A stretch of DNA of 64,000 nt, from positions 159,919 through 223,918 of the forward strand of contig UBNV01000008.1 of assembly GCA_900466945.1 (NCBI GenBank). Direction: 5' to 3'. Shown piece by piece: positions 37,244 to 45,965 of this stretch (positions are counted from its first letter, which is position 1; each line of letters starts with the position of its first letter). The notes under the pieces were generated by a model. The model ran no database searches. It was not told where the DNA came from and was given only the letters and a program-made list of their open reading frames with translations. This DNA is from Hyphomicrobiales bacterium. Its GTDB lineage: Bacteria > Pseudomonadota > Alphaproteobacteria > Rhizobiales > Rhizobiaceae. The translations under genes and the position numbers were made by a program.

Positions 37244-38296
37244 ATGACCTATACCCCCGCCGAAAACCGCTATGAGCGGATGACCTATAATCGCTGCGGC
37301 AAGAGCGGGCTCAAGCTGCCGGCGATCTCGCTCGGCCTCTGGCACAATTTCGGCAATGACACGCCGCATGCCACCAAGCAGGCGATCTGCCGCAAGGCCT
37401 TCGACCTGGGCATCACCCATTTCGACCTCGCCAACAATTACGGCCCGCCGGCAGGCTCGGCGGAAGAAGCCTTCGGCGAGATACTGAAGACCGATTTCTA
37501 CGGGCTCCGTGACGAACTGATCATCTCGTCCAAGGCCGGCTATGGCATGTGGCCCGGCCCTTACGGCGAATGGGGCAGCCGCAAATATCTCATCGCATCC
37601 TGCGATCAGAGCCTGAAGCGCATGGGCCTCGACTATGTCGACATCTTCTACTCGCACCGCTTCGATCCCGATACGCCGCTTGAGGAAACCTGCGGTGCGC
37701 TCGACCACATTGTCCGGTCGGGCAGGGCGCAGTATGTCGGAATTTCCTCGTATAATTCGAAGCGTACCCGCGAAGCCCACGCCATCCTGAAGAGCCTCGG
37801 CACGCCGCTTCTCATCCATCAGCCCAGCTATTCGATGATCAATCGCTGGATCGAGGAAGACGGCCTGATCGACACGCTGGAAGACCTCGGCGTCGGCTCG
37901 ATCGTCTTCTCGCCGCTCGCCCAGGGCATGCTGACGTCCAAGTATCTGAACGGCATTCCGGAGGGCACGCGTGCCACCCAGGACAAGTCGCTCGACCCGG
38001 GCTTCCTCAACGAGCGCAATCTCGAAAACATTCGGGGCCTGAACCGCATCGCCGAGAAGCGCGGCCAGACACTGGCGCAGATGGCGCTCTCCTGGGTGCT
38101 GCGCGGTGGCCACATCACGACGGCTCTGATCGGCGCTTCCAAGCCGAGCCAAGTCGAGGATTGCGTCAAGGCGATCGAAACGCCGGAGTTTACGGCGCAG
38201 GAACTGGCCGACATCGACGTCTTCGCCAAGGACGCCGACATCAACCTCTGGGCCGCCTCTGCCGAGCGCAAGGGCCCGCCGCGGAAGAAGAAGTAG
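37244..38296 (+). CDS. yghZ: Aldo/keto reductase, YghZ type (glyceraldehyde 3-phosphate reductase-like)
   Basis: A 350-residue NADPH-dependent TIM-barrel reductase very similar in pattern to E. coli YghZ: CGKSGLKLPAISLGLWHNFG, FDLGITHFDLANNYGPP (Asp and Tyr of the catalytic tetrad) and MWPGPYGEWGSRKYL. The E. coli enzyme reduces L-glyceraldehyde 3-phosphate and methylglyoxal. Here it sits in the hemicellulose-type locus, so it may reduce a sugar aldehyde. Repeats on both sides make its operon membership uncertain. Confidence 0.9.
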   Translation: MTYTPAENRYERMTYNRCGKSGLKLPAISLGLWHNFGNDTPHATKQAICRKAFDLGITHFDLANNYGPPAGSAEEAFGEILKTDFYGLRDELIISSKAGYGMWPGPYGEWGSRKYLIASCDQSLKRMGLDYVDIFYSHRFDPDTPLEETCGALDHIVRSGRAQYVGISSYNSKRTREAHAILKSLGTPLLIHQPSYSMINRWIEEDGLIDTLEDLGVGSIVFSPLAQGMLTSKYLNGIPEGTRATQDKSLDPGFLNERNLENIRGLNRIAEKRGQTLAQMALSWVLRGGHITTALIGASKPSQVEDCVKAIETPEFTAQELADIDVFAKDADINLWAASAERKGPPRKKK

Positions 38297-38302
38297 AAAC
38301 CC

Positions 38303-38468
38303 ATCTCCCCCTTGCGGGGTAGAACGGGATTTCAGCAGCTTAGCGTCAGCTAAGTGCTAGAAATCCCAAGAGAGGGGCTTGTCAGTCAGGCAGCCCCTCT
38401 CCTGAGAAATCTAGGGCTTGAGCCTTCGGCTAAGTCTATGAATTTCTTCCTCTTCCGCAGGGGGAGAG
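38303..38468. repeat. Nested hairpin mosaic element
   Basis: Three hairpins in a row: 38326-38367 (GGGATTTC...GAAATCCC), 38370-38401 (GAGAGGGGC...GCCCCTCTC) and 38406-38446 (GAAAT...ATTTC, with a central TTCG loop). They are enclosed by outer inverted repeats CTCCCCCTTGCGG (38305) and CCGCAGGGGGAGAGG (ending at 38468). This fills the 197-bp gap before the GH43 gene. Confidence 0.7.
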
Positions 38469-38493
38469 GTAACTGTGGAGGAGTGCACACGCC

Positions 38494-40101
38494 ATGATCA
38501 TCAACCCCATCTTGCCGGGCTTCAATCCAGATCCCTCGATCTGCCGCGTAGGCGAGGATTATTACATCGCCACCTCCACCTTCGAATGGTATCCGGGCGT
38601 GCAGATCCACCATTCGCGCGACCTCGCCAACTGGGAACTCGTGACGAGGCCGCTGAACCGCGCGAGCCAGCTCGACATGCGTGGCAATCCCGATAGCGGT
38701 GGCGTCTGGGCGCCGTGCCTCTCCTATGCCGACGGCCTCTTCTGGCTCGTCTATACCGACGTCAAGCGCTTCGAGGGATCGTTCAAAGACGCGCATAACT
38801 ACATCGTCACGGCGCCCTCCATCGAAGGCCCGTGGTCAGACCCCATCTACGTCAATTCCTCGGGCTTCGACCCCTCGCTCTTCCATGACGACGACGGTCG
38901 CAAGTGGTTCCTCAACATGCAGTGGAACCATCGCCCTGAGGCGCGCAACACGATCGGCCACGCCAAGTTCGACGGCATCCTCCTGCAGGAATGGGATCCG
39001 AAGACGCAAAGACTTACCGGCCCGAACAAGAACATTTTCGAAGGCAGCAGGCAGGGGCTGGTAGAGGGGCCGCATGTCTTCAAGCGCAACGGCTGGTATT
39101 ATCTCACCACTGCGGAGGGCGGCACAGGCTACGACCATGTCGTGACCATGGCACGGTCGCGGTCGATCGACGGTCCCTACGAGATGCATCCGAACACGCA
39201 TCTCATCACCTCCAAGGACAATCCGGAGGCTGTGCTGCAACGCGCCGGTCACGGGCAATATGTCGAGACACCCGACGGCCAATTCTACCACACCCATCTC
39301 TGCGGCCGACCCATGCCGCCGAAGCGCCGCTGCACGCTCGGCCGCGAAACCGGCCTGCAGAAATGCGTCTGGAAGGACGATGGCTGGCTCTATCTCGAAC
39401 AGGGCGGCGTCGTCCCCGCCGTCGAGGTGCCGGCGCTTCATGGTGCAGCCAAACGCGAGGAACCTGTCGAGATCGTCAGGACATTCGACAGCCCTGACTT
39501 ACCGAAGGAATTTCAATGGCTGCGCACGCCGCAGCCGGAGCGCCTGTTCAGTCTGAGCGAGCGGGCAGGGCGCCTGCGCCTCTTCGGTCGCGAAAGCATC
39601 GGCTCCTGGTTCGAACAGTCGCTCATCGCCCGTCGCCAGGAACATCATCGATTCCGTGCCGAAACACTGCTCGAATTCTCGCCTGAGACTTATCAACAGG
39701 TCGCAGGCCTGACCCATTACTACAATCGTTACAAGTTCCACGCGCTGGGGGTCTCGACGGACGAAAAGCTCGGCCGCTCGCTGATCATCCTCTCGTGCCC
39801 AGGCGATTACCCGTCGGGCAATCTGACCTTCCCGATCGGAATGGGCCAGTCTATCCCGGATGGTGCCATCGATCTCGCCATGGAGATCACTGACAACGAC
39901 CTGCAATTCTCCTGGCGCCCGGCGGGTGAGGGCGCCTGGCAGCCCATCGGCCCGCTCCTTGATGCAGGCGTCGTCTCCGACGAAGGCGGCTTCGGCGAAC
40001 ACGGCTCCTTCACCGGCGCCTTTGCCGGCATGTTCTGCTTCGACATCACGGGGCGCGGCAAGGCGGCGGATTTCGAGCGGTTTGTCTATCGGCGGGGGTG
40101 A
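38494..40101 (+). CDS. Glycoside hydrolase family 43 (beta-xylosidase / alpha-arabinofuranosidase type)
   Basis: A 535-residue enzyme with an N-terminal five-bladed propeller (GH43) and a C-terminal beta-sandwich from about residue 330. The catalytic residues are visible: base Asp13 in PGFNPDPSI, pKa modulator Asp126 in SGFDPSLF and acid Glu191 in GLVEGPHVF. No signal peptide, so it acts on imported oligosaccharides. The two-domain form is typical of GH43 beta-xylosidases. It ends the carbohydrate locus; a GGAGGAG site lies before the ATG. Confidence 0.92.
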   Translation: MIINPILPGFNPDPSICRVGEDYYIATSTFEWYPGVQIHHSRDLANWELVTRPLNRASQLDMRGNPDSGGVWAPCLSYADGLFWLVYTDVKRFEGSFKDAHNYIVTAPSIEGPWSDPIYVNSSGFDPSLFHDDDGRKWFLNMQWNHRPEARNTIGHAKFDGILLQEWDPKTQRLTGPNKNIFEGSRQGLVEGPHVFKRNGWYYLTTAEGGTGYDHVVTMARSRSIDGPYEMHPNTHLITSKDNPEAVLQRAGHGQYVETPDGQFYHTHLCGRPMPPKRRCTLGRETGLQKCVWKDDGWLYLEQGGVVPAVEVPALHGAAKREEPVEIVRTFDSPDLPKEFQWLRTPQPERLFSLSERAGRLRLFGRESIGSWFEQSLIARRQEHHRFRAETLLEFSPETYQQVAGLTHYYNRYKFHALGVSTDEKLGRSLIILSCPGDYPSGNLTFPIGMGQSIPDGAIDLAMEITDNDLQFSWRPAGEGAWQPIGPLLDAGVVSDEGGFGEHGSFTGAFAGMFCFDITGRGKAADFERFVYRRG

Positions 40102-40128
40102 GGGGGAGCACCCGCTTCCCTGATCGTC

Positions 40129-40207
40129 ATCCTCGGGCTTGTCCCGAGGATCCGCCAACGCCTCAGATCATTCGACGGTCGTAGATGCTCGGGTCAGGCC
40201 CGAGCAT
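40129..40207. repeat. Two-palindrome intergenic repeat (RIME-like)
   Basis: ATCCTCGGG-N5-CCCGAGGAT (40129-40151) and ATGCTCGGG-N5-CCCGAGCAT (40185-40207), both perfect 9-bp stems, 33 bp apart. It lies between convergent genes (GH43 and the formylglutathione hydrolase) and may also end transcription. Same layout as 10893-10971. Confidence 0.8.
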
Positions 40208-40227
40208 GACGTCGTTTCACCGATAAC

Positions 40228-41061
40228 TTACCCGAGCCGATCCGCATGCCACTTCAAATGATCCTCCATGAAGGTCGAGATGAAGTAGTAGGAGTGGTCG
40301 TAGCGCTCATGCATGCGAAGCGTCAGGCCGATATCCGTGCCCTTCACCGCCTCTTCGAACAGCCAGGGCGCAAGACCCGTCTCCAGGAAGCTGTCGGACT
40401 TGCCTTGGTCGATCAAAAACTCCGGGAAACGCGCGCCGTCTTCGACCAGCGCACAGGCATCGTACTTTCGCCACTTGGCGCGGTCGGCGCCGAGATATTT
40501 TTCAAACGCATCCTGCGTCCAGTCGGCCGTCAGCGGGTTGACGATTGGGGCAAAAGCCGAGCAGCTTTTGAAGCGATCGGGGTTCTTCAGCGCAATCGTC
40601 ATGGCGCCATGGCCGCCCATGGAATGGCCGAAAATGCCCTGACGGGACATGTCGGCGCGGAACTGTTCGGCGATCAGGGTCGGCAGCTCTTCCGTGATGT
40701 AGGAATACATCTGATAGTGCTCGGCCCAAGGCGTTTCGGTGGCATTGAGATACATGCCCGCACCCTTGCCCATCTTCCAGTTGGTCAGTTCGTCCGGCAC
40801 GTCATTGCCGCGCGGGCTGGTGTCCGGGCAGACGACAATCAGGCCGAGTTCGGCGGCCATGCGGCGATATTCACCCTTTTCCATCACGTTGGCATGGCTG
40901 CAGGTGAGCCCTGAGAGATACCACAGCACCGGCCGCTTCTCGGCGATCGCCTGGGGCGGCACGAAGACGGCGAAGGTCATTTCGGTGCCGGTCACTTCGG
41001 ACTGGTGCGAAAAGACGCCCTGCATGCCGCCGAAGGCGGTGTTCTGGGAGAGAATGTTCAT
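40228..41061 (-). CDS. fghA: S-formylglutathione hydrolase
   Basis: A 277-residue esterase D family enzyme with the nucleophile elbow GHSMGGHGA, LWYLSGLTCSHANVMEKGEY near the oxyanion region and a C-terminal catalytic His in HSYYFISTF. It hydrolyses S-formylglutathione to formate and glutathione, the second step of glutathione-dependent formaldehyde detoxification. I chose the ATG at 41061 with AAGGAA upstream, rather than a longer open frame. The first-step enzyme is encoded at 42685-43812 on the same strand. Confidence 0.95.
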   Translation of the reverse strand: MNILSQNTAFGGMQGVFSHQSEVTGTEMTFAVFVPPQAIAEKRPVLWYLSGLTCSHANVMEKGEYRRMAAELGLIVVCPDTSPRGNDVPDELTNWKMGKGAGMYLNATETPWAEHYQMYSYITEELPTLIAEQFRADMSRQGIFGHSMGGHGAMTIALKNPDRFKSCSAFAPIVNPLTADWTQDAFEKYLGADRAKWRKYDACALVEDGARFPEFLIDQGKSDSFLETGLAPWLFEEAVKGTDIGLTLRMHERYDHSYYFISTFMEDHLKWHADRLG

Positions 41062-41086
41062 GGATGGGTTCCTTGCATCGAGTAAA

Positions 41087-41731
41087 TCAGCCGGCGAGCG
41101 ATACGGCCGCATTGACGGCGGCGGCAACCAGCACGGTGTTGAAGAAATAGGAAACGGTCGCATGCACGAGGTTGAGCTTACGCATTGCCGTCGAGGTGAT
41201 CACCACATCGGAGGTCTGCGCCGTCATGCCGATGACCAGTGAAAAATAGAGGAAGTCGTGGCCGCAAGGGTCCGCAGTGCCGGGAAAATCGAGCCCGCCG
41301 CGCCGCCCGTTCTCGGCCACGCGTGACGGTCGCCAGTAGACATGGGCGTAGTGCATGGCCGCCATGGTGTGGATCGTCAGCCAGCCGAGCACGACGGCCG
41401 CGACCGCGAGCGCCAGTTCTGCAGAACCCACCCGCTGCTCCCGGTTCAGCGCCAGGAACAGCGCGCCTATGGCCGCCACGATCGCCAGTACAGTGACGGC
41501 GAAGATGACGAAGGCCGGGGCATCAGCGACATCCGCATGCTGCTTCAGATAGGCCGGCGTCAGGCGCCTCATCCTTAGGAAGGAGAGGGCGAGATAGACG
41601 GTGAAAAACAGGATTGCGGGCAGTTCGACCGTTACGGACGGTTCGTAGATCACGATGAAGGGCAACACAACGAGAGCCACCCCACCCGCCACGATGAAGG
41701 AGCGGTAGCGATGATTGAGCACGGAATTCAT
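41087..41731 (-). CDS. DUF1345 membrane protein
   Basis: A 214-residue protein with about five hydrophobic segments and the DUF1345 features HYAHVYW, DFLYFSLVIGMTAQTSDV and VHATVSYFFNTV. Function unknown. The ATG at 41731 is preferred over an upstream TTG. It lies 25 bp before the formylglutathione hydrolase gene on the same strand and could be co-transcribed. Confidence 0.85.
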   Translation of the reverse strand: MNSVLNHRYRSFIVAGGVALVVLPFIVIYEPSVTVELPAILFFTVYLALSFLRMRRLTPAYLKQHADVADAPAFVIFAVTVLAIVAAIGALFLALNREQRVGSAELALAVAAVVLGWLTIHTMAAMHYAHVYWRPSRVAENGRRGGLDFPGTADPCGHDFLYFSLVIGMTAQTSDVVITSTAMRKLNLVHATVSYFFNTVLVAAAVNAAVSLAG

Positions 41732-41779
41732 CAGATTTTTCAAAGCGTCGCGCTGCCGTCTTGCCCCTGGGATGAGGGC

Positions 41780-42226
41780 CTACTTCTTGATCCGGCGGCA
41801 GAGCCTGTCAAGCGTTTCGAGGAAAGCCGAGCGATCACGCTGGGAAAAGGCAGCGTTATAGCCCTTGCTCTCGCCGGTCTCGCGCAGATGGGCCCCGAGA
41901 TCCCGCATGGCGGTCGCCATGCCGATATTGGCGGTGTCGAAGATCCGCCCCGTCGGTCCGGTCACCAGCGCACCCGCCGCCACGCAGCGCCCGGCCAGCG
42001 GCACGTCCGCGGTGACCACGATATCGCCTTCGCCGCAGCGCTCGGCGATCCAGTCGTCGGCCGCATCGAAGGCGCCTGATACGATGACGTTCTTGACCAT
42101 CGGATCGCGAGAGGGGCGCAGGCCGGAATTCGCGACAAAGGTCACTGGCAGGTCGTGACGCTCGGCGACCTTCAGGATTTCGGGCTTGACCGGACAGGCA
42201 TCGGCATCGACGTAAATTTCGGGCAT
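41780..42226 (-). CDS. YaiI/YqxD family protein (UPF0178)
   Basis: A 148-residue protein that matches the family along its length: N-terminal IYVDADACPVKPEI, central VVTADVPLAG and C-terminal segment ending in a basic tail. It has a PIN-like arrangement of acidic residues (Asp7, Asp9 and later Asp), but no activity is established. It starts four bases after the upstream GNAT gene ends. Confidence 0.9.
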   Translation of the reverse strand: MPEIYVDADACPVKPEILKVAERHDLPVTFVANSGLRPSRDPMVKNVIVSGAFDAADDWIAERCGEGDIVVTADVPLAGRCVAAGALVTGPTGRIFDTANIGMATAMRDLGAHLRETGESKGYNAAFSQRDRSAFLETLDRLCRRIKK

Positions 42227-42229
42227 CAG

Positions 42230-42682
42230 CTAGCCCTTCCGCAGCATATCGACATGCGGAATATCATCCTCCAGATATTCTTCCGAGATCACCTCGAAGC
42301 CCAGCGACCCATAAAACTTCTGCAGATGGCTCTGCGCCGAAATCTCGATCGGGTCACCCGGATGGCGCTTCTCCACCTCCGCGATCGCCTCGCGCATCAG
42401 CGCGTCGCCCAGTCGCTTGCCGCGATGGTTTGGCGAAACCGCGACACGGCCGATGCGAGGATGATGCTCCGGCGTCGGCCGCCAGAGCCTTGCGCAGGCC
42501 AGGAGATCATCGCCATCGACGAGCCTCAGATGCAGGCAGTCCTGGTCGTTGCCGTCGAGTTCCGGATAGGGGCAGTGCTGCTCGACGACGAAGACGTCGA
42601 CGCGCAGCTTCAGCATGGCGTAGAGGTCGACGGCGGAGAACTCCTCGAGCCTCCGCACGTCGACGGTATAGGAAACCGACAT
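42230..42682 (-). CDS. GNAT N-acetyltransferase, ElaA type
   Basis: A 150-residue acetyltransferase. The N-terminal LYAMLKLRVDVFVVEQHCPYPELDGND is the ElaA signature, and the acetyl-CoA loop is VSPNHRGKRLGDALM. Substrate unknown. It lies between the formaldehyde dehydrogenase gene and the UPF0178 gene, with gaps of two to three bases, so these three are likely one operon. Confidence 0.88.
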   Translation of the reverse strand: MSVSYTVDVRRLEEFSAVDLYAMLKLRVDVFVVEQHCPYPELDGNDQDCLHLRLVDGDDLLACARLWRPTPEHHPRIGRVAVSPNHRGKRLGDALMREAIAEVEKRHPGDPIEISAQSHLQKFYGSLGFEVISEEYLEDDIPHVDMLRKG

Positions 42683-42684
42683 GG

Positions 42685-43812
42685 TCAGTAGACCACGACG
42701 CCGCGGATCGATTCACCCTTGTGCATCATGTCAAAACCCTTGTTGATGTCTTCGAGTGGCATGGTGTGGGTGATCATCGGGTCGATCTGGATCTTGCCCT
42801 CCATGTACCAGTCGACGATCTTCGGCACGTCGGTGCGGCCGCGTGCGCCACCAAAGGCGGTGCCCATCCAGTTGCGGCCGGTGACCAGCTGGAAGGGACG
42901 GGTCGAGATTTCCTGGCCAGCGCCGGCCACGCCGATGATGACGGATTTGCCCCAGCCGCGATGCGAGCTTTCCAGCGCCTGGCGCATGACCTTGGTGTTG
43001 CCGGTGCAGTCAAACGTGTAGTCCGCGCCGCCGATCAGGTCTCCATTGCGCTTGGTCATGTTGACCAGATAGGGCACGATGTCGCCCTCGACTTCCTTCG
43101 GATTGACGAAATGCGTCATGCCGAATTTTTCGCCCCAGGCCTTGCGATCCGGGTTGATGTCGACACCGATGATCATGTCGGCACCGGCAAGGCGAAGCCC
43201 CTGCAGCACGTTCAGACCAATGCCACCAAGACCGAATACGATGGCGGTTGCGCCGATCTCGACCTTGGCGGTGTTGATGACAGCACCGATGCCGGTCGTC
43301 ACGCCACAGCCGATGTAGCAGATCTTGTCGAAGGGCGCGTCGGGGTTGACCTTGGCGACCGCGATCTCCGGCAGAACTGTATAGTTTGCGAAGGTCGAGC
43401 AGCCCATGTAGTGGTGGATCTTGTCCTTGCCGATCGAGAAACGGCTCGTGCCATCCGGCATCAGACCCTGGCCCTGGGTGGAGCGGATCGCGGTGCAGAG
43501 ATTGGTCTTGCGGGACAGGCAGGAATAGCATTCGCGGCATTCCGGCGTGTAAAGCGGAATGACGTGGTCGCCCTTCTTCACCGAGGTGACGCCCGGGCCG
43601 ACATCAACGACGATGCCCGCACCTTCATGGCCGAGGATCGCCGGAAACAGACCTTCCGGATCGGCGCCCGACAGGGTGAAATCGTCGGTGTGACAAATCC
43701 CGGTGGCCTTGACCTCGATCAGCACTTCGCCCGCGCGCGGGCCTTCCAGCTGAACGGTCATGACTTCGAGCGGCTTTCCAGCCTGAACGGCGACGGCGGC
43801 GCGGACATCCAT
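42685..43812 (-). CDS. frmA: S-(hydroxymethyl)glutathione dehydrogenase / class III alcohol dehydrogenase
   Basis: A 375-residue zinc alcohol dehydrogenase with [14 protein letters not shown] (catalytic zinc Cys), [12 protein letters not shown], the structural-zinc loop C-x2-C-x2-C-x7-C in [15 protein letters not shown] and the Rossmann GLGGIGLNV. These are class III features, acting on S-hydroxymethylglutathione with NAD. I chose the ATG at 43812 with AGGGAG upstream. It works with the S-formylglutathione hydrolase at 40228-41061; four other small genes or gaps lie between them. Confidence 0.95.
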   Translation of the reverse strand: MDVRAAVAVQAGKPLEVMTVQLEGPRAGEVLIEVKATGICHTDDFTLSGADPEGLFPAILGHEGAGIVVDVGPGVTSVKKGDHVIPLYTPECRECYSCLSRKTNLCTAIRSTQGQGLMPDGTSRFSIGKDKIHHYMGCSTFANYTVLPEIAVAKVNPDAPFDKICYIGCGVTTGIGAVINTAKVEIGATAIVFGLGGIGLNVLQGLRLAGADMIIGVDINPDRKAWGEKFGMTHFVNPKEVEGDIVPYLVNMTKRNGDLIGGADYTFDCTGNTKVMRQALESSHRGWGKSVIIGVAGAGQEISTRPFQLVTGRNWMGTAFGGARGRTDVPKIVDWYMEGKIQIDPMITHTMPLEDINKGFDMMHKGESIRGVVVY

Positions 43813-43913
43813 GGTTTTTCTCCCTGACAAATCGTTGGGCCGGACTTTCGCACGTCAGCACCTTCCGGCTCAAGTGCAGATCCGGAATTTATCAAAAGTC
43901 TGATTTTTATCGG

Positions 43914-44531
43914 CTATTCCGTTCGCAAGACGGGAAAGTGCGGGGCGGCATCCGTTCTCGACTTGCCGGTCCGGCGCGGATCTTCGAACACTTCGACCAT
44001 GCGCTTGTAGGGCTTAAAGCCCGAGCGCTGGTAGAAGGCCAGCGCCGCGGGATGGTCAAGATGGCAGGTATGCACCCAGAAGCGGGTGATCGCCTTTGAC
44101 CAGGCTTGCTCGATTGCAACGTTCATCAGTATGCGTCCGGCGCCGGAGCCGATCAGTGTCTGATCGAGCCCAAAGAAGGCAAGTTCGCATTGCCCCGGTT
44201 CACGGAAGTCCAACTCCAAAAGACCCAGCCGTTCACCGTTGCGCATCATCACATGGATCTCGACCGCTGGATCCTGGATGATCGCCTTGAGTTTTTCATC
44301 CTCCATGACGGCCCGGGAGACCCAGAGCCAGTCCTCGCCGACGCGGCGGTAGAGCGCGCGGTAGTCGTCCACCGAAGGCGCCGGCCAGTGCTCGACCGTC
44401 AGGCCGTCCGCTGGCGGATCGGGCCGCGGCAGCGGTCTGGAGTTCATCTCCAAGCAAGTGACGATAGTCGCCAGCATATCGGCGGGAATATCGAAATAGC
44501 CGGCGGGCAGGGGAGCGTTTTCAGTGTCCAT
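43914..44531 (-). CDS. GNAT N-acetyltransferase
   Basis: A 205-residue protein with a GNAT domain in residues about 60-180: ELAFFGLDQTLIGSGAGRIL (acetyl-CoA loop region) and FWVHTCHLDHPAALAFYQRSGF, the typical terminal beta-alpha element. Substrate unknown. Single gene, 101 bp upstream of frmA. Confidence 0.87.
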   Translation of the reverse strand: MDTENAPLPAGYFDIPADMLATIVTCLEMNSRPLPRPDPPADGLTVEHWPAPSVDDYRALYRRVGEDWLWVSRAVMEDEKLKAIIQDPAVEIHVMMRNGERLGLLELDFREPGQCELAFFGLDQTLIGSGAGRILMNVAIEQAWSKAITRFWVHTCHLDHPAALAFYQRSGFKPYKRMVEVFEDPRRTGKSRTDAAPHFPVLRTE

Positions 44532-44590
44532 GCCTCCTTGGACCGCGTGATCGACGAACTGTCAAGCGGGCAGGACGATGGCCGTCGACG

Positions 44591-45862
44591 TCAGTCGAAC
44601 AGCCTGTCGCAGGCATAGATCACCGCATAAACATGCATGGCGAGCGCCGCATAAAAACCGAAGCCGGTCATCAAGCGTTCTGCCGCATTCATCGGCGTCA
44701 GGGCCTCGCGTGGCTTCGCGGACTTTGTGCGGATCATGCTGAGCAGGGTGAAGACCGCGACGCCGACGATGAGGAATGGCGCCCCGAGCCCGACCCGCCA
44801 TCCTGTCCAGACGACGACGCCGGTCACCAGAAAGCTGGTGACGGCGAGGGCACGCTGCCCCTCGAAGACCTGCCGCAGCACTTGGCCCCCGTCGAATCGA
44901 TAGGTGGGCAAGAGGTTGAGCAGGTTGAAGGCGCCGAGAATGACGAGGAAAACCAGAATGGGTCCGTCCGCGGCGAGTGGGTGGGATATCTCCATCGCCG
45001 ATTGGTGGGCCGCGACGAGGATCGGAACGAGCAGCCCCGAGAAGCCCGCGCCCATCAGCGCGCAGGTCGCGACTTCGAAATGGCTGTTGTAAGGGCGTCC
45101 GCCGATCGCGATGCCGCCGAGCAGCGGCACGAAGAGCATGCGTGTCGTCGCATGGCCGAAGGCGCGATAGGCGACCATGTGGCCGAGTTCGTGCAAGAGG
45201 ATGGCGAGGGTCAGGAAGACCGAGATCATCAGGCCTTGCGCATTCATGCCGAAGAAGGGCCAGAGGATGAGGGTCGAGAAAACGACGAGCACTGTCTGCC
45301 AGGCCGGATGCTCGAAATGCAGGAGGGACGATCCCGGGCTCTCCTCGACATGGTCTCGCAGGGCGGAGAGCTCGCGGGCAAGCGCCATGCGACGGAAGAG
45401 ATATAACGCAAGACCGCGAAAATTGTCGGTCTGCTCGAAGGTCACCCGGCTGCCGAGCGGCGCGCGTTCGATCCTGCGGCTCTCCTGGTAACCTTCCCAG
45501 AAGGACTGGTCGAGCGTGCTGTCTCCGACGACCCTGAGGTGACAGGAAAAACTGCCGGCCGAGGTCATGGCCGTGCGATCGACGATCATGGTGCGGCGAC
45601 TGGGCTGCCCGTGGCGGTCGGGATTGCGGTAGGCGAATTCTACCAGGTCTGGCTTGCCGTCCACCGGTTCAACGGCAATCACGTTCGGATGCCAGACCGT
45701 CTGGTCTCCGGCAGGGCGGGTAATGTTCCACAATTCTTCAGGGCGCTCGCGGATGATCCGGCTGATGCTGATCGTCCTGCGGCCCAGCGGTGCCGCCATC
45801 AGCAGCCACAAGAGGCCGAGATTGAAGGCGGCCAGAAAGACTGCGGCCTGATATGTCGCCAA
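44591..45862 (-). CDS. SRPBCC/START-like domain fused to an M50 site-2 protease
   Basis: A 423-residue membrane protein. A first helix (residues 7-25) is followed by a soluble region (about 30-165) that resembles a polyketide-cyclase/START-like lipid-binding fold (SISRIIRERPEELWNI, WHPNVIAVEPVDG). A site-2 protease-like membrane core starts near 190, with the zinc motif HELGH at 224-228 and the third-ligand loop YRFDGGQ (Asp324). M50 proteases cut within the membrane. The N-terminal part could sense a lipid or substrate. Substrate unknown; both active-site elements are intact. Confidence 0.85.
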   Translation of the reverse strand: MATYQAAVFLAAFNLGLLWLLMAAPLGRRTISISRIIRERPEELWNITRPAGDQTVWHPNVIAVEPVDGKPDLVEFAYRNPDRHGQPSRRTMIVDRTAMTSAGSFSCHLRVVGDSTLDQSFWEGYQESRRIERAPLGSRVTFEQTDNFRGLALYLFRRMALARELSALRDHVEESPGSSLLHFEHPAWQTVLVVFSTLILWPFFGMNAQGLMISVFLTLAILLHELGHMVAYRAFGHATTRMLFVPLLGGIAIGGRPYNSHFEVATCALMGAGFSGLLVPILVAAHQSAMEISHPLAADGPILVFLVILGAFNLLNLLPTYRFDGGQVLRQVFEGQRALAVTSFLVTGVVVWTGWRVGLGAPFLIVGVAVFTLLSMIRTKSAKPREALTPMNAAERLMTGFGFYAALAMHVYAVIYACDRLFD

Positions 45863-45965
45863 GACGCCTCTCCCGGTGATGCAGATGGATGCGCCGAACT
45901 TAGGGGAGAAACCTTATGATTTGATGGCCAGAACTATTAAAATACGATCGATCGCGACGTTCGCC

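Noticed and set aside
38303..38468. CRISPR array
   Set aside because: The repeats are palindromes of differing sequence, without regular spacing or unique spacers, and no cas genes are present.
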